From Tsuneonella suprasediminis (GTDB lineage: Bacteria; Pseudomonadota; Alphaproteobacteria; Sphingomonadales; Sphingomonadaceae): a DNA stretch of 64,000 bases. The DNA lies in NCBI RefSeq assembly GCF_003605755.1, contig NZ_RAHJ01000018.1, positions 496,001 through 560,000 of the forward strand, in the 5' to 3' direction. The position numbers were made by a program, and so were the translations under genes. Each line of letters starts with the position of its first letter. Positions within the stretch are counted from its first letter, which is position 1. Positions 16,751 to 24,309 of this stretch are shown piece by piece. The notes under the pieces were generated by a model. It was not told where the DNA came from. It searched no databases and saw nothing but the letters and a program-made list of their open reading frames with translations.

Positions 16751-17455
16751 ATGGCGCGCAAAAGGAAGGCGGCAACCGGCTGGCGGTTGCGGGCAATTGG
16801 CGCGTTGGCGCTGATCGTGCTGATCGGCGCGGGCTGGTTTTGGTGGCACTTGCAAAACTGGATGCCGCCAGTGGCAGAATATCCCGATCAGGGGGTCGAA
16901 GTCGGTGCCGCTGATGGCGCGGTCAATTTCCGCACTCTGCGCGCGCTGGGTGCGAAGTTCGCCTATATCGACGCCAGCGATGGGGAGAAGGGTGCGAACA
17001 GGCGCTTTGCCACCGATCTCGCGGCGGCCAGCGCAGCGGGCCTGAAAGTCGGTGCGGTGCATCGCTTCGATCCGTGCGTATTGGCCGATGGTCAGTCGGC
17101 CAATTTCGTCACTATCGTCCCGCGCGGTGGCAATCTCCTGCCACCTGCCATCGCGCTCGACCGGACAGCGGATGATTGCCCGCAACGGGTAAGCGAGGCA
17201 GCCGTGGAAAGCGAGCTGATGACGCTGATCAATCAGATCGAAGCCCATGCGGGCAAACATGCGATCCTTAAGATTTCGCGGGGATTCGAGGCGCGCTATG
17301 GTTTGGCGGAACGGTTCGAGCGTAACCTGTGGGTGGAAGGCACCCGTTTCCGCCCGACATATGCCAAGCGTCCGTGGTTGCTGTGGACTGCCAATCGCAG
17401 GCTCGATAGCCCGGCGGCGGATCAGCCATTGCGCTGGGTGGTGGTACAGCCATAG
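16751..17455 (+). CDS. Glycoside hydrolase family 25-like (lysozyme-fold) membrane-anchored protein
   Basis: A 234-residue protein with a basic start and one membrane anchor (about residues 13-33), then a GH25-like barrel facing the periplasm. Fold cues are QGVEVG, FAYIDASDGEKG with NRRFATDL, AGLKVGAVHRFD, and the end LRWVVVQP. GH25 enzymes cut peptidoglycan. Canonical acids appear altered: the usual DVS-type Asp is Glu50, and the usual D-x-E is Asp137-Arg-Thr. It may therefore be inactive or use other residues. It follows UPF0262 by 7 bases, probably as one transcript. Confidence 0.7.
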   Translation: MARKRKAATGWRLRAIGALALIVLIGAGWFWWHLQNWMPPVAEYPDQGVEVGAADGAVNFRTLRALGAKFAYIDASDGEKGANRRFATDLAAASAAGLKVGAVHRFDPCVLADGQSANFVTIVPRGGNLLPPAIALDRTADDCPQRVSEAAVESELMTLINQIEAHAGKHAILKISRGFEARYGLAERFERNLWVEGTRFRPTYAKRPWLLWTANRRLDSPAADQPLRWVVVQP

Positions 17456-17586
17456 CAACCCAGCACGGTTTGAGGCGCTTGAGAGTTTAACAGACACCCC
17501 CAATGGCATCAGCCAATAACCGCAGGTTAAGCCCCGTGATATTCTCGACACTCGCCAGCTAGGCAGACGCATAGTAAGCAGGTGGG

Positions 17587-17991
17587 ATGACCGATGCCGA
17601 TCTGATCGATGCCGCCCGTGGCGCTGCCGCGCATTCATACTCCCCTTATTCGCAATTTGCGGTCGGCGCGGCGCTGTTGTTTGCCGACGGCAGCGTGGTG
17701 ACGGGCACCAATATCGAAAACGCCAGCTACGGCCTCGCGCTGTGTGCGGAGACAGTGGCGGTATCGAAAGCGATGGCCGACGGAGTACGTGGCGGTCTGG
17801 TCAAAGTGGCAGTGACAGGGCCGACCGATGAACCGATTACGCCCTGTGGACGCTGCCGTCAGGTGCTCAACGAACTGGCGCAACTGGGCAGCACCGACCC
17901 GCAGATATTGTGCGTGGGCGCAAGTGAGGTGCGGCGCGTGACGTTGAGCGCGCTGTTGCCCGACGCATTCGGTCCGGCGAGCCTGTCGTGA
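17587..17991 (+). CDS. cdd: Cytidine deaminase
   Basis: A 134-residue tetrameric-type deaminase. The zinc and catalytic motifs are CAE (in ALCAETVAV) and PCGRC. SPYSQFAVGAAL and NIENASYG form the substrate pocket. It deaminates cytidine and deoxycytidine to uridine forms in pyrimidine salvage. The Arg that usually follows the catalytic Glu is Thr here. Its TGA overlaps the GTG of the LD-carboxypeptidase (GTGA), so the two are coupled although unrelated in pathway. Confidence 0.93.
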   Translation: MTDADLIDAARGAAAHSYSPYSQFAVGAALLFADGSVVTGTNIENASYGLALCAETVAVSKAMADGVRGGLVKVAVTGPTDEPITPCGRCRQVLNELAQLGSTDPQILCVGASEVRRVTLSALLPDAFGPASLS

Positions 17992-19007
17992 TCGACCGGC
18001 GCGGTGCACTTGCGGGGGCAGGCGTTCTCGCTGCGATGGCGGGAATGCCGCTGCGGGCGACGGCGAAAACCCGCAATCTGCCGCCGCGCCTGAAAGCGGG
18101 CGATGTCGTCGGCATTGTTGCCCCGTCGAGCGCGCTGAGTTCGGAAGACAAGCTCGAAAATGCCGAGCACTGGCTGCGCGGCATGGGGCTGGTGCCGAAA
18201 GTTGGCCCGCATGCGGGCGATCGCGATGGCTATCTGGCGGGCACCGATGCCCATCGCGCTGCCGACATCAATGCGATGTATGCCGACCCCGAAGTGCGGG
18301 CGGTGTTCGGTGCCCGCGGCGGCTGGGGCGGTGCCCGCCTGTTGCCGTTGCTGGATTGGAACACGATTCGCGCCAATCCCAAGCTGTTTATGGGGTTCAG
18401 CGATATTACCGCGCTGCACCTGTCGTTCGCGGCGAAGGCGGGATATCCGACGATCCACGGCGGCAACGCGACCAGTAGCTGGCCGAAGGAACAGTGGGAG
18501 AGCTTCTGGCGTCTCGCCTTCGCAGCCGGTACCCCGACACTGGGCGGCATTGCGGAAGAACAGGCCGTGGGGCGACCGGGACGGACGATCCGTGGTGGCC
18601 AGGCACGGGGCAAGCTACTGGGCGGAAATCTCACGATCGTGTCGACTTTGATGGGCACACCGTGGATGCCCGATTTCACAGGTGCAATCCTGTTTCTGGA
18701 AGATATCGGGGAATCCGAATACCGGATCGACCGGATGTTCCAGCAATTGCGACTGGCAGGTGTGCTGGAGCGGATCAACGGAATCGTCTTCGGCCAATGC
18801 ACCGATTGCCGCACGACCGACGCCGATTACGATGGCTTCACACTCGATCAGGTGATCGATCAGTATCTTGGCCCGTTGGGAATACCGGCGTTTACAGGGG
18901 CCAATATCGGCCATGTCCGCAACCAGCTATGCGTGCCATCGGGCGGGCAAGTCGAACTGGATGCCGATGCGCGGACCATCCGGCTGCTGGAGCCGATTGT
19001 CGTCTAG
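17988..19007 (+). CDS. LD-carboxypeptidase (peptidase family S66), probable Tat export
   Basis: A 339-residue serine peptidase. Ser138 in MGFSDITALH is the nucleophile, and the C-terminal Glu and His of the S66 triad are probably in LEDIGESEY and GANIGHV. The family removes the terminal D-Ala from murein tetrapeptides during recycling. The N-terminus IDRRGALAGAGVLAAMAGM resembles a twin-arginine signal, implying an exported form rather than the cytosolic E. coli LdcA. The GTG start overlaps the cdd stop. The family also contains microcin-immunity-type proteins (MccF); the signal favours a cell-wall role. Confidence 0.87.
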   Translation: MIDRRGALAGAGVLAAMAGMPLRATAKTRNLPPRLKAGDVVGIVAPSSALSSEDKLENAEHWLRGMGLVPKVGPHAGDRDGYLAGTDAHRAADINAMYADPEVRAVFGARGGWGGARLLPLLDWNTIRANPKLFMGFSDITALHLSFAAKAGYPTIHGGNATSSWPKEQWESFWRLAFAAGTPTLGGIAEEQAVGRPGRTIRGGQARGKLLGGNLTIVSTLMGTPWMPDFTGAILFLEDIGESEYRIDRMFQQLRLAGVLERINGIVFGQCTDCRTTDADYDGFTLDQVIDQYLGPLGIPAFTGANIGHVRNQLCVPSGGQVELDADARTIRLLEPIVV

Positions 19008-19046
19008 CTCGCAAGGCGGCAAGCCTTGTTTTCGAATGGTGAATGA

Positions 19047-19072
19047 GGCCTGCGACGTTCCCGCCGCAGGCC
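19047..19072. terminator. Hairpin between convergent LD-carboxypeptidase and M14 genes
   Basis: Perfect 8-bp arms GGCCTGCG and CGCAGGCC with a 10-base loop. It lies between two convergent stops. No T-run on either strand; weak call. Confidence 0.4.
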
Positions 19073-19079
19073 GTAAATC

Positions 19080-20237
19080 TCAGTTCCCTTCGTCGAGCCA
19101 TTCCAGCAAGCTGGCCAGACAATCGCGGCCCAGAATCTGGCAGCGTTCCGGGCTCCACCCCTGTTCGGCATCGGGCAGGTCGTCGTTATCCTTGAATGGC
19201 ATTTCCAATGTCATCGAGCAGGCACCGAAACGTTCGGCCAGCTGGTTGGTGCTCATGGAAAGGTTTGCAGTGCCGGGCTTCGACACGGCATAGCCTTTCG
19301 CGGTCTGGAAATCGGGTGTGCGCCGTTCGAGGATCGCGCGATAGCGATAGTATTTATCGCCCAGATCATCGGTCCAGCTGGGGATACCTTCGAATCCGGC
19401 CAGAAACACAGCGGGGATCGCTTCGTCCCCATGCACGTCCATTGCGAAATCGACGCCGGTGGCGTCCATCGCATTGCGGATCGCCAGCACTTCGGGCGAC
19501 TTATCGGCGCTGGGGGTTTCCCATTCGCGGTTGAGGTTGGTGCCCACGGCATTGGTCCGCAGATGGCCCCGACGGCTGCCGTCGGGGTTGCAGTTGGGCA
19601 CGATATGGAACCGGCACCGCTGGCGTAGCGCGCGGCCGATGGGATCGGCGGGATCGGTCAGGCATTCGAGCGCGCCTTCCATCCACCATTCGGCCATCGA
19701 TTCGCCCGGATGCTGGCGGGCATAGAGCCACACCTGCTTGTCACCTTCGCCCAGTTCGAGGCAATCGATGGTCTGCCCATCGAGCGTGGTGCCGAGCGCG
19801 CGATAGGAAACGCCTTCGCTGGCGGCGGCTTCCGATACCAGATCGTGATGCCGCTCCATCGAATAGGGCGCAAAATACGCGAACCATGCCAGATCGCTGG
19901 CCGGGGTGTAACGTATGGTCAGCGTGCCGCCATCAGCCTTCGCGTCGTATTCGCTGTCGGCGCGGCCCCAGAAATCGCGGTCTTCGCTCACGCAGGCGCG
20001 ATAGCCGGGCCAGCCTGCCGGGTAAGCCGATGTTTCAAGATCGACGATCTTGAGCACCAGTTCGCGCCCCGCCGCGCCCGAAACGCGGAAATGGAACCAC
20101 TGGCGAAATTCGCTCATATGGTCGTGCGGGATCGCGAGGCGGGCAGTTGCGCCGTCCACGCTGAGAACTTCGATATTGCCGCTATCGAATTGAGAATCGA
20201 TGCGGATGGCGGGCGGGGTGTTTTGCGATGAGGTCAT
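19080..20237 (-). CDS. M14-family zinc carboxypeptidase (cytosolic carboxypeptidase-like)
   Basis: A 385-residue protein. An N-terminal beta domain (about residues 15-125) resembles that of cytosolic carboxypeptidases of the CCP type. The M14 core follows with zinc ligands His176 and Glu179 (ARQHPGES) and His269 (DVHGDE). The likely catalytic Glu345 is in [23 protein letters not shown] forms the substrate pocket. No signal peptide. The natural substrate in bacteria is not established. Its start overlaps the stop of the upstream exported-protein gene by 4 bases (ATGA). Confidence 0.9.
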   Translation of the reverse strand: MTSSQNTPPAIRIDSQFDSGNIEVLSVDGATARLAIPHDHMSEFRQWFHFRVSGAAGRELVLKIVDLETSAYPAGWPGYRACVSEDRDFWGRADSEYDAKADGGTLTIRYTPASDLAWFAYFAPYSMERHHDLVSEAAASEGVSYRALGTTLDGQTIDCLELGEGDKQVWLYARQHPGESMAEWWMEGALECLTDPADPIGRALRQRCRFHIVPNCNPDGSRRGHLRTNAVGTNLNREWETPSADKSPEVLAIRNAMDATGVDFAMDVHGDEAIPAVFLAGFEGIPSWTDDLGDKYYRYRAILERRTPDFQTAKGYAVSKPGTANLSMSTNQLAERFGACSMTLEMPFKDNDDLPDAEQGWSPERCQILGRDCLASLLEWLDEGN

Positions 20238-20848
20238 TTGACCTCGATAGTCGCTCCCGATTCTCCTGGGAACCCGGAGAACAGCGCTTCCGCCATTTCA
20301 GGCGCAAGTTTTGCTGGTTGCGCGTCTTTTGCGCTGGCTTTCAGATTCGTTTGCGCGCGGCCTTCCCACAGGTGAGTGCCCGCTGCATCTTCGAATACAA
20401 CCTCCAGAGTGGTCGCCAGTTGTTCGCGCGATTTCTTGCCGCCAAGCAGGAAGCCGAGGCCAACGCCGAGATTTACCCCACTGCTGCGACCATAATTGCC
20501 TCCCCCGACACCCACGCCCACGCTGACCCCGCTGTTGCGACGCGAGGAATCGTCTTTGAATACCTTCTGGGTGAGAGAGATGCGCGCCATCCGCGTGGCT
20601 TCGGGATCGATAGTAAACCCTTGTTCGGTCAGAGCAGCGCCCACTGCATCGAGCCAGGCGCGCGCTTCCAGATCGCTGCCTTCGAAACCATTGCCGACGA
20701 CCAGCGCGATCGGTCCCGGTTGCGCCCCGGCGAGGGATTCGGGGGTGTGGAAGCGCGTGACTTCCACTTCTGCCGCTGCCACAGGCTCTGCCAGAGCCGG
20801 TGAAAGCATCAGGGCCGGAATGGCGAAGAGAGCAGGTTTGATGCGCAT
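20234..20848 (-). CDS. Exported DUF4136-like protein, function unknown
   Basis: A 204-residue protein. The signal peptide ([20 protein letters not shown]) has no lipobox. There is a glycine-rich stretch at about residues 105-135, and the end is [16 protein letters not shown]. That C-terminal signature resembles the DUF4136 lipoprotein at 49678-50370 (AMFTDFPGDSGKTVRI), so I place it in or near that family. The start is the ATG at 20848; the frame continues upstream, but the signal begins here. It is coupled to the M14 peptidase by ATGA. The role of DUF4136 proteins in the cell envelope is unknown. Confidence 0.7.
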   Translation of the reverse strand: MRIKPALFAIPALMLSPALAEPVAAAEVEVTRFHTPESLAGAQPGPIALVVGNGFEGSDLEARAWLDAVGAALTEQGFTIDPEATRMARISLTQKVFKDDSSRRNSGVSVGVGVGGGNYGRSSGVNLGVGLGFLLGGKKSREQLATTLEVVFEDAAGTHLWEGRAQTNLKASAKDAQPAKLAPEMAEALFSGFPGESGATIEVK

Positions 20849-20961
20849 GGCAGATAAAATCCCGAATGGTTCACGCACAAGCTTGGACCAAATGCCCTGT
20901 CCCGGCGGTGAATGGAGCTCGCTTAACTCTATCTTTGTGCAGTTGTGGTAGCACGCCCGTC

Positions 20962-21966
20962 ATGATCAATCCAAACGTGCTCGTTACCGGCGGCGCCGGC
21001 TATATCGGCAGCCATGCCGTTCTCGCTTTGCGCGATGCCGGTTATCGTGTTGCGGTGATTGATAATCTTGTCACCGGGTTTCGGTTTGCGGTGCCTGATG
21101 ACGTGGCCTTTTATGAAGGCGACATCGCCGATGCCGGGCTGATCGCTCGCATCGTTGCCGAGCAGGGTATCGGTGCCGTGATGCATTTCGCCGGTTCGGT
21201 GGTGGTGCCCGAATCGGTAGCGAATCCGCTCAAGTATTACGACAACAACACTGTCCGCAGTCGGGCGCTGATCGCTGCTCTGGTCGATGCCGGTGTGCCG
21301 CATATGATCTTCAGTTCCACGGCGGCGACATATGGTATGCCGGGCACCGATACAGTGACCGAGCAGACCCCCACGGTTCCGATCAACCCCTATGGCTGGT
21401 CGAAACTAATGACGGAGCGGATGCTGGCCGATACCGCCTTTGCACACCCGCTGAACTATTGCGCGCTGCGTTATTTCAATGTGGCCGGTGCCGATCCCCG
21501 CGCCCGCACCGGGCAATCGACCGCCGGGGCGACTCATCTGATCAAGGTCGCGGTCGAAGCGGCATTGGGGAAGCGCGATCACGTTGCGGTGTTTGGTACC
21601 GATTACGATACGCTCGATGGGACCGGAGTACGCGATTACATTCACGTGTCCGATCTGGCAGCGGCACATGTGCTGGCGCTCGAAGCGCTGGTGGCGCAGC
21701 CCGACCGGTCGCTGACGATGAATTGCGGATATGGCCGGGGCTTTTCCGTGCTCGAAGTGCTCGACGCAGTCGATCGGGTGACCAACCGCACGATCGTGCG
21801 CCGGATGGAACCGCGCCGGGCAGGCGATCCGGGCAAGCTGGTCAGTGATCCGGGGCTGATCCGCCAGACTTTGCCGTGGCAGCCGCAATATGCCGATCTC
21901 GACACGATTGTCGGCCATGCACTGGCGTGGGAGCGAAAGCTTGGCGAAATCCGTGGTGGCGGTTGA
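20962..21966 (+). CDS. galE: UDP-glucose 4-epimerase GalE
   Basis: A 334-residue extended short-chain dehydrogenase. NAD binding is by VTGGAGYIGSH (10-18). The catalytic pair is Tyr144-x3-Lys148 (PYGWSK), and SSTAATYG supplies the Ser/Thr. It interconverts UDP-glucose and UDP-galactose for surface polysaccharide. The ATG at 20962 fits the Rossmann start; the frame runs further upstream with low-quality sequence. It stands alone before rpmJ. Confidence 0.94.
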   Translation: MINPNVLVTGGAGYIGSHAVLALRDAGYRVAVIDNLVTGFRFAVPDDVAFYEGDIADAGLIARIVAEQGIGAVMHFAGSVVVPESVANPLKYYDNNTVRSRALIAALVDAGVPHMIFSSTAATYGMPGTDTVTEQTPTVPINPYGWSKLMTERMLADTAFAHPLNYCALRYFNVAGADPRARTGQSTAGATHLIKVAVEAALGKRDHVAVFGTDYDTLDGTGVRDYIHVSDLAAAHVLALEALVAQPDRSLTMNCGYGRGFSVLEVLDAVDRVTNRTIVRRMEPRRAGDPGKLVSDPGLIRQTLPWQPQYADLDTIVGHALAWERKLGEIRGGG

Positions 21967-22055
21967 CTTTGCCCCGCCGTACCCTTAGGGGCGCGGCTTG
22001 ATTTTGCGGCATCGGAGCGCATCTCCGGTGCCGAAATTTTTGGAAAGCGCAACCC

Positions 22056-22181
22056 ATGAAGATCCGCAACAGCCTCAAGTCGCTCAAGGGCCGTCACCGC
22101 GATTGCCGCGTGATCCGTCGCCGTGGGCGCACTTATGTCATCAACAAGACCAACCGTCGCTTCAAGGCGCGTCAGGGCTGA
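22056..22181 (+). CDS. rpmJ: 50S ribosomal protein L36
   Basis: A 41-residue basic protein ([17 protein letters not shown] start, [11 protein letters not shown] end). It matches the L36 paralogue type found as a single gene in alphaproteobacteria. It lacks the four-Cys zinc ribbon of classical L36, with only one Cys at position 17. An independent terminator follows, so it is expressed as a single short transcript. Confidence 0.95.
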   Translation: MKIRNSLKSLKGRHRDCRVIRRRGRTYVINKTNRRFKARQG

Positions 22182-22227
22182 TGGCAGTGCCGCCGCGATT
22201 CGCTCGCGGCGCCAAAAAAGACAGAGG

Positions 22228-22252
22228 GCCCCTGCGAAAGCGGGGGCTTTTT
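22228..22252 (+). terminator. Rho-independent terminator of rpmJ
   Basis: 8-bp stem (GCCCCTGC with GCGGGGGC, one G-T pair), a GAAA tetraloop, then five T. It ends two bases before the GTG start of the HAD gene. Confidence 0.88.
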
Positions 22253-22254
22253 GC

Positions 22255-22890
22255 GTGACCGATACGAACGAAAATCTCCCTGCCCCATCGGTCGAGGCCG
22301 TCGTTTTCGACGTTGGCCGTGTGCTGGTGCAATGGGATCTGAGGGCGCTGTTCGCCAAGCTGATTGCCGACCCGGACGAACTCGACTGGTTTCTGGCCAA
22401 TGTCGTTACCGAACAATGGCACTTTCAGCACGATGCCGGGGTGCCGCTGGCGGAAATGGTGCCCGCGCGGCAGGCGGAATTTCCGCAATATGCCGATCTG
22501 ATCGCGGCATATGCCACGCGCTTTCTCGAAACCGTGCCAGGCCCGGTGCCCGGTAGTGCCGCCCTCGTCGAACGCCTGCACATGCGCGGTGTGCCGCTCT
22601 ACGCGATCACCAACTTCGGCGCGGAATTCTGGCAGATGTTCCGGCCGACTTGCCCGCCGCTCGATCGGATGCGCGATATCGTCGTGTCCGGGCAAGAGAA
22701 ACTGGCCAAGCCTGACCCGGCCATCTTTCAACTGGCGGCGCAGCGGTTCGGTCGCGATCCGCAAACGATGCTGTTTATCGACGACAATGCCGCCAACATC
22801 GCAAGTGCCCGCTCGCTGGGCTGGCAGGTTCACCATTTTGGCGCGGCAGATGTGCTGGAGGCCGATCTTGTCGCACGTGGGTTGATCTGA
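22255..22890 (+). CDS. HAD-superfamily hydrolase (YihX-like)
   Basis: A 211-residue HAD protein. Motif I is FDVGRVLVQWD, motif II lies near AITNFGAEF, Lys is in KLAKPDP, and motif IV is FIDDN. The nucleophile Asp is followed by V-G rather than the classical D-x-D, as in YihX-type and dehalogenase-like HADs. The substrate is probably a small phosphorylated metabolite (inference). The start is the GTG at 22255; upstream codons fall in the terminator and rpmJ. That start directly abuts the rpmJ terminator, which is unusual. Confidence 0.85.
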   Translation: MTDTNENLPAPSVEAVVFDVGRVLVQWDLRALFAKLIADPDELDWFLANVVTEQWHFQHDAGVPLAEMVPARQAEFPQYADLIAAYATRFLETVPGPVPGSAALVERLHMRGVPLYAITNFGAEFWQMFRPTCPPLDRMRDIVVSGQEKLAKPDPAIFQLAAQRFGRDPQTMLFIDDNAANIASARSLGWQVHHFGAADVLEADLVARGLI

Positions 22891-22903
22891 TCCGCGATTT
22901 CAC

Positions 22904-22936
22904 AAAAAAGCCCCCGGCCATTGGCTGACCGGGGGC
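22904..22936 (-). terminator. Rho-independent terminator of the CC_3452-family gene
   Basis: On the minus strand, 8-bp arms GCCCCCGG and CCGGGGGC with an 11-base loop are followed by six T. Located 45 bases after the stop. The hairpin may also serve the convergent HAD gene. Confidence 0.88.
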
Positions 22937-22980
22937 GTAATGTCCGTCCCGCTTTATGGAGAGGAGGGGACGGTCGGGAA

Positions 22981-23322
22981 TTAGTTGCCGTTGCAACGCG
23001 CCAGTTTCGCTTCGTCCAGCGCTTTGCCATCGGCAGAGAATGACGTGACATCGCCTGCCTTCTTCGCCAGACGCGCGCACACGATTTCCGGTCGACTGGT
23101 TGCGCGATCGGCGGTGCAGGCGGTTTCGGCGCAATGCCATGCCACTCCGCCCGCGACGACAACGTTATTACCCGCGGCGGAGGCCAGCTCAGCCTGATAG
23201 AACGGACCTTGCGCCGCCTGTGCAGGGGAGGGTGCCAGAGCGGTGCCAAATGTCAGCGCGGTCCAGCCAAGCGCGGCGACAATCGCAATGGGGCGAGCGG
23301 ATTGGGAGAGGGAGAGGTTCAT
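22981..23322 (-). CDS. CC_3452 family exported small protein
   Basis: A 113-residue protein with a signal peptide (about residues 1-36, ending AQAA). The mature part, FYQAELASAA, AGGVAWHC, then CTADRATSRPEIVCARL, matches the alphaproteobacterial CC_3452 family of unknown function. Three cysteines in conserved places could form disulfides. The start is the ATG at 23322, with AAGGA spaced 8 bases upstream; codons further up include a TTG and an ATG without spacing. It is divergent from an HxlR regulator, shares a perfect inverted repeat with it, and has its own terminator. Confidence 0.82.
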   Translation of the reverse strand: MNLSLSQSARPIAIVAALGWTALTFGTALAPSPAQAAQGPFYQAELASAAGNNVVVAGGVAWHCAETACTADRATSRPEIVCARLAKKAGDVTSFSADGKALDEAKLARCNGN

Positions 23323-23382
23323 CCGAAGCATCCTTTTCAACTTGTCAAACCCGACATCGAATCGATATCAGTTGCGAATAGA

Positions 23383-23411
23383 TACCTATGCAATTCGAAA
23401 GTAAGTTGCAA
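23383..23411 (-). promoter_or_regulatory. Predicted promoter of the CC_3452-family gene
   Basis: On the minus strand, TTGCAA (23406-23411) and TAGGTA (23383-23388) are 17 bases apart and 61 bases from the ATG. The -35 lies inside the inverted repeat. Confidence 0.5.
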
Positions 23412-23428
23412 TAGAAAACTTACTTTCG
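23396..23428. promoter_or_regulatory. Perfect inverted repeat, candidate HxlR operator
   Basis: Arms CGAAAGTAAGTT and AACTTACTTTCG are identical over 12 bases, separated by 9 bases. The centre lies between the two divergent genes and overlaps the -35 of the minus-strand promoter. HxlR-family regulators bind such dyads as dimers, often at their own locus; binding here is inferred. Confidence 0.65.
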
Positions 23429-23480
23429 CTTTTGTGACATTCGCGAAAGACGCTAGGGAAGCTGTGAAAGCGAGAAGATT

Positions 23481-24029
23481 ATGGGCGATATCCGCGAACC
23501 ACTCCACGAACTGACTGCCTGCGGCTTACCCGAAGCGCTGGAAGTGATGGGGGAGCGCTGGTCATTTATGATCTTGCGCGCCAGCTTCAACGGTTTGCAC
23601 CATTTCGAAGAATTCCTCAGCGAGCTGGGTATCGCGCGCAATATCCTGTCCAACCGGCTTGCCCGGCTGGTCAGCCACGGGATTCTCGACCGGCAACCGT
23701 GCGCCGATGACCGTCGGCGAATCGAATACCGCCTTACTGCCAAGGGTGTCGATCTGCTGCCCGCGATGATCGCTCTGCGTCAGTGGGGGCAGAAATACGG
23801 CACCGATGTGATCGAAAACCCGGTTCTGGTGGATGAACAGGACCGGTTGCCCATTGGCCCCATCGCGATCGTGTCGCATGATGGGCGGCGGCTGACGGGC
23901 AAGGATTTGCGCTTTGTCGCCCCCGAAGACCTCGGAAAACGGGCGGATGGTACACAGGCGACCGCTGCTGACGGTTTTGACCGGGTGAGGGGTGCGCCAA
24001 ATGCTCCGGCATTGAAGGCTGTGCGCTAA
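23481..24029 (+). CDS. HxlR/MarR-like winged-helix transcriptional regulator
   Basis: A 182-residue protein. The HxlR domain covers about residues 13-110: ALEVMGERWSFMILR, ISxNxL-type ARNILSNRLARLV, then the wing RIEYRLTAKG. One Cys (position 14, before the first helix) is where some HxlR proteins such as YodB sense electrophiles. A C-terminal extension of about 70 residues is longer than usual for HxlR and has no recognised fold. It probably controls itself and the divergent CC_3452-family gene through the dyad at 23396-23428. Confidence 0.88.
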   Translation: MGDIREPLHELTACGLPEALEVMGERWSFMILRASFNGLHHFEEFLSELGIARNILSNRLARLVSHGILDRQPCADDRRRIEYRLTAKGVDLLPAMIALRQWGQKYGTDVIENPVLVDEQDRLPIGPIAIVSHDGRRLTGKDLRFVAPEDLGKRADGTQATAADGFDRVRGAPNAPALKAVR

Positions 24030-24309
24030 AAGGTCTGAAACTGAAGTTGGCCGCATAGTTCGTCGCTCACGGCCTTCGCCCCGACGTTTGTTGGCACGAC
24101 CATCTCTAACCGCTCCCCGCGTCGCGTCATTATGAGCAGCGGAGCGATGCGGCAATCCTAGGGCTGCCGCTGATCACAAGCGGTGCAATGGGCCGAACCG
24201 TCAGGCCATGGATTGCTTCACTGCGTTCGCAATGACGAAGGGGTGGGTGGGTAACCGAATGACGCTGTTTCGGAGGCCCGGCTGACGAAAGAGGGCAACG
24301 TGCCCATCA
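24030..24309. other. Intergenic stretch with a dispersed repeat, no gene
   Basis: The 280 bases between the HxlR gene and yifB hold no convincing ORF. The main content is copy A of the long inverted repeat (separate entry). Confidence 0.6.
24125..24237. repeat. Dispersed palindromic repeat family 1, copy A
   Basis: A long imperfect inverted repeat. The left arm begins CGTCATTATGAGCAGCGGAG and the right arm ends CTGCGTTCGCAATGACG, with CAATCC and GGATTG where the arms turn in. It shares the right arm (CATGGATTGCTTCACTGCG) with two copies near 36.1-36.4 kb. Confidence 0.8.

Noticed and set aside
17456-17586. tRNA or small RNA before cdd
   Set aside because: No cloverleaf or T-loop signature (GGTTCRANYC) could be assembled; only a short promoter-like gap.
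24125-24237. Insertion sequence or CRISPR leader in the repeat gaps
   Set aside because: There is no transposase ORF, no regular spacer-repeat pattern, and no cas gene. The elements are palindromic intergenic repeats.
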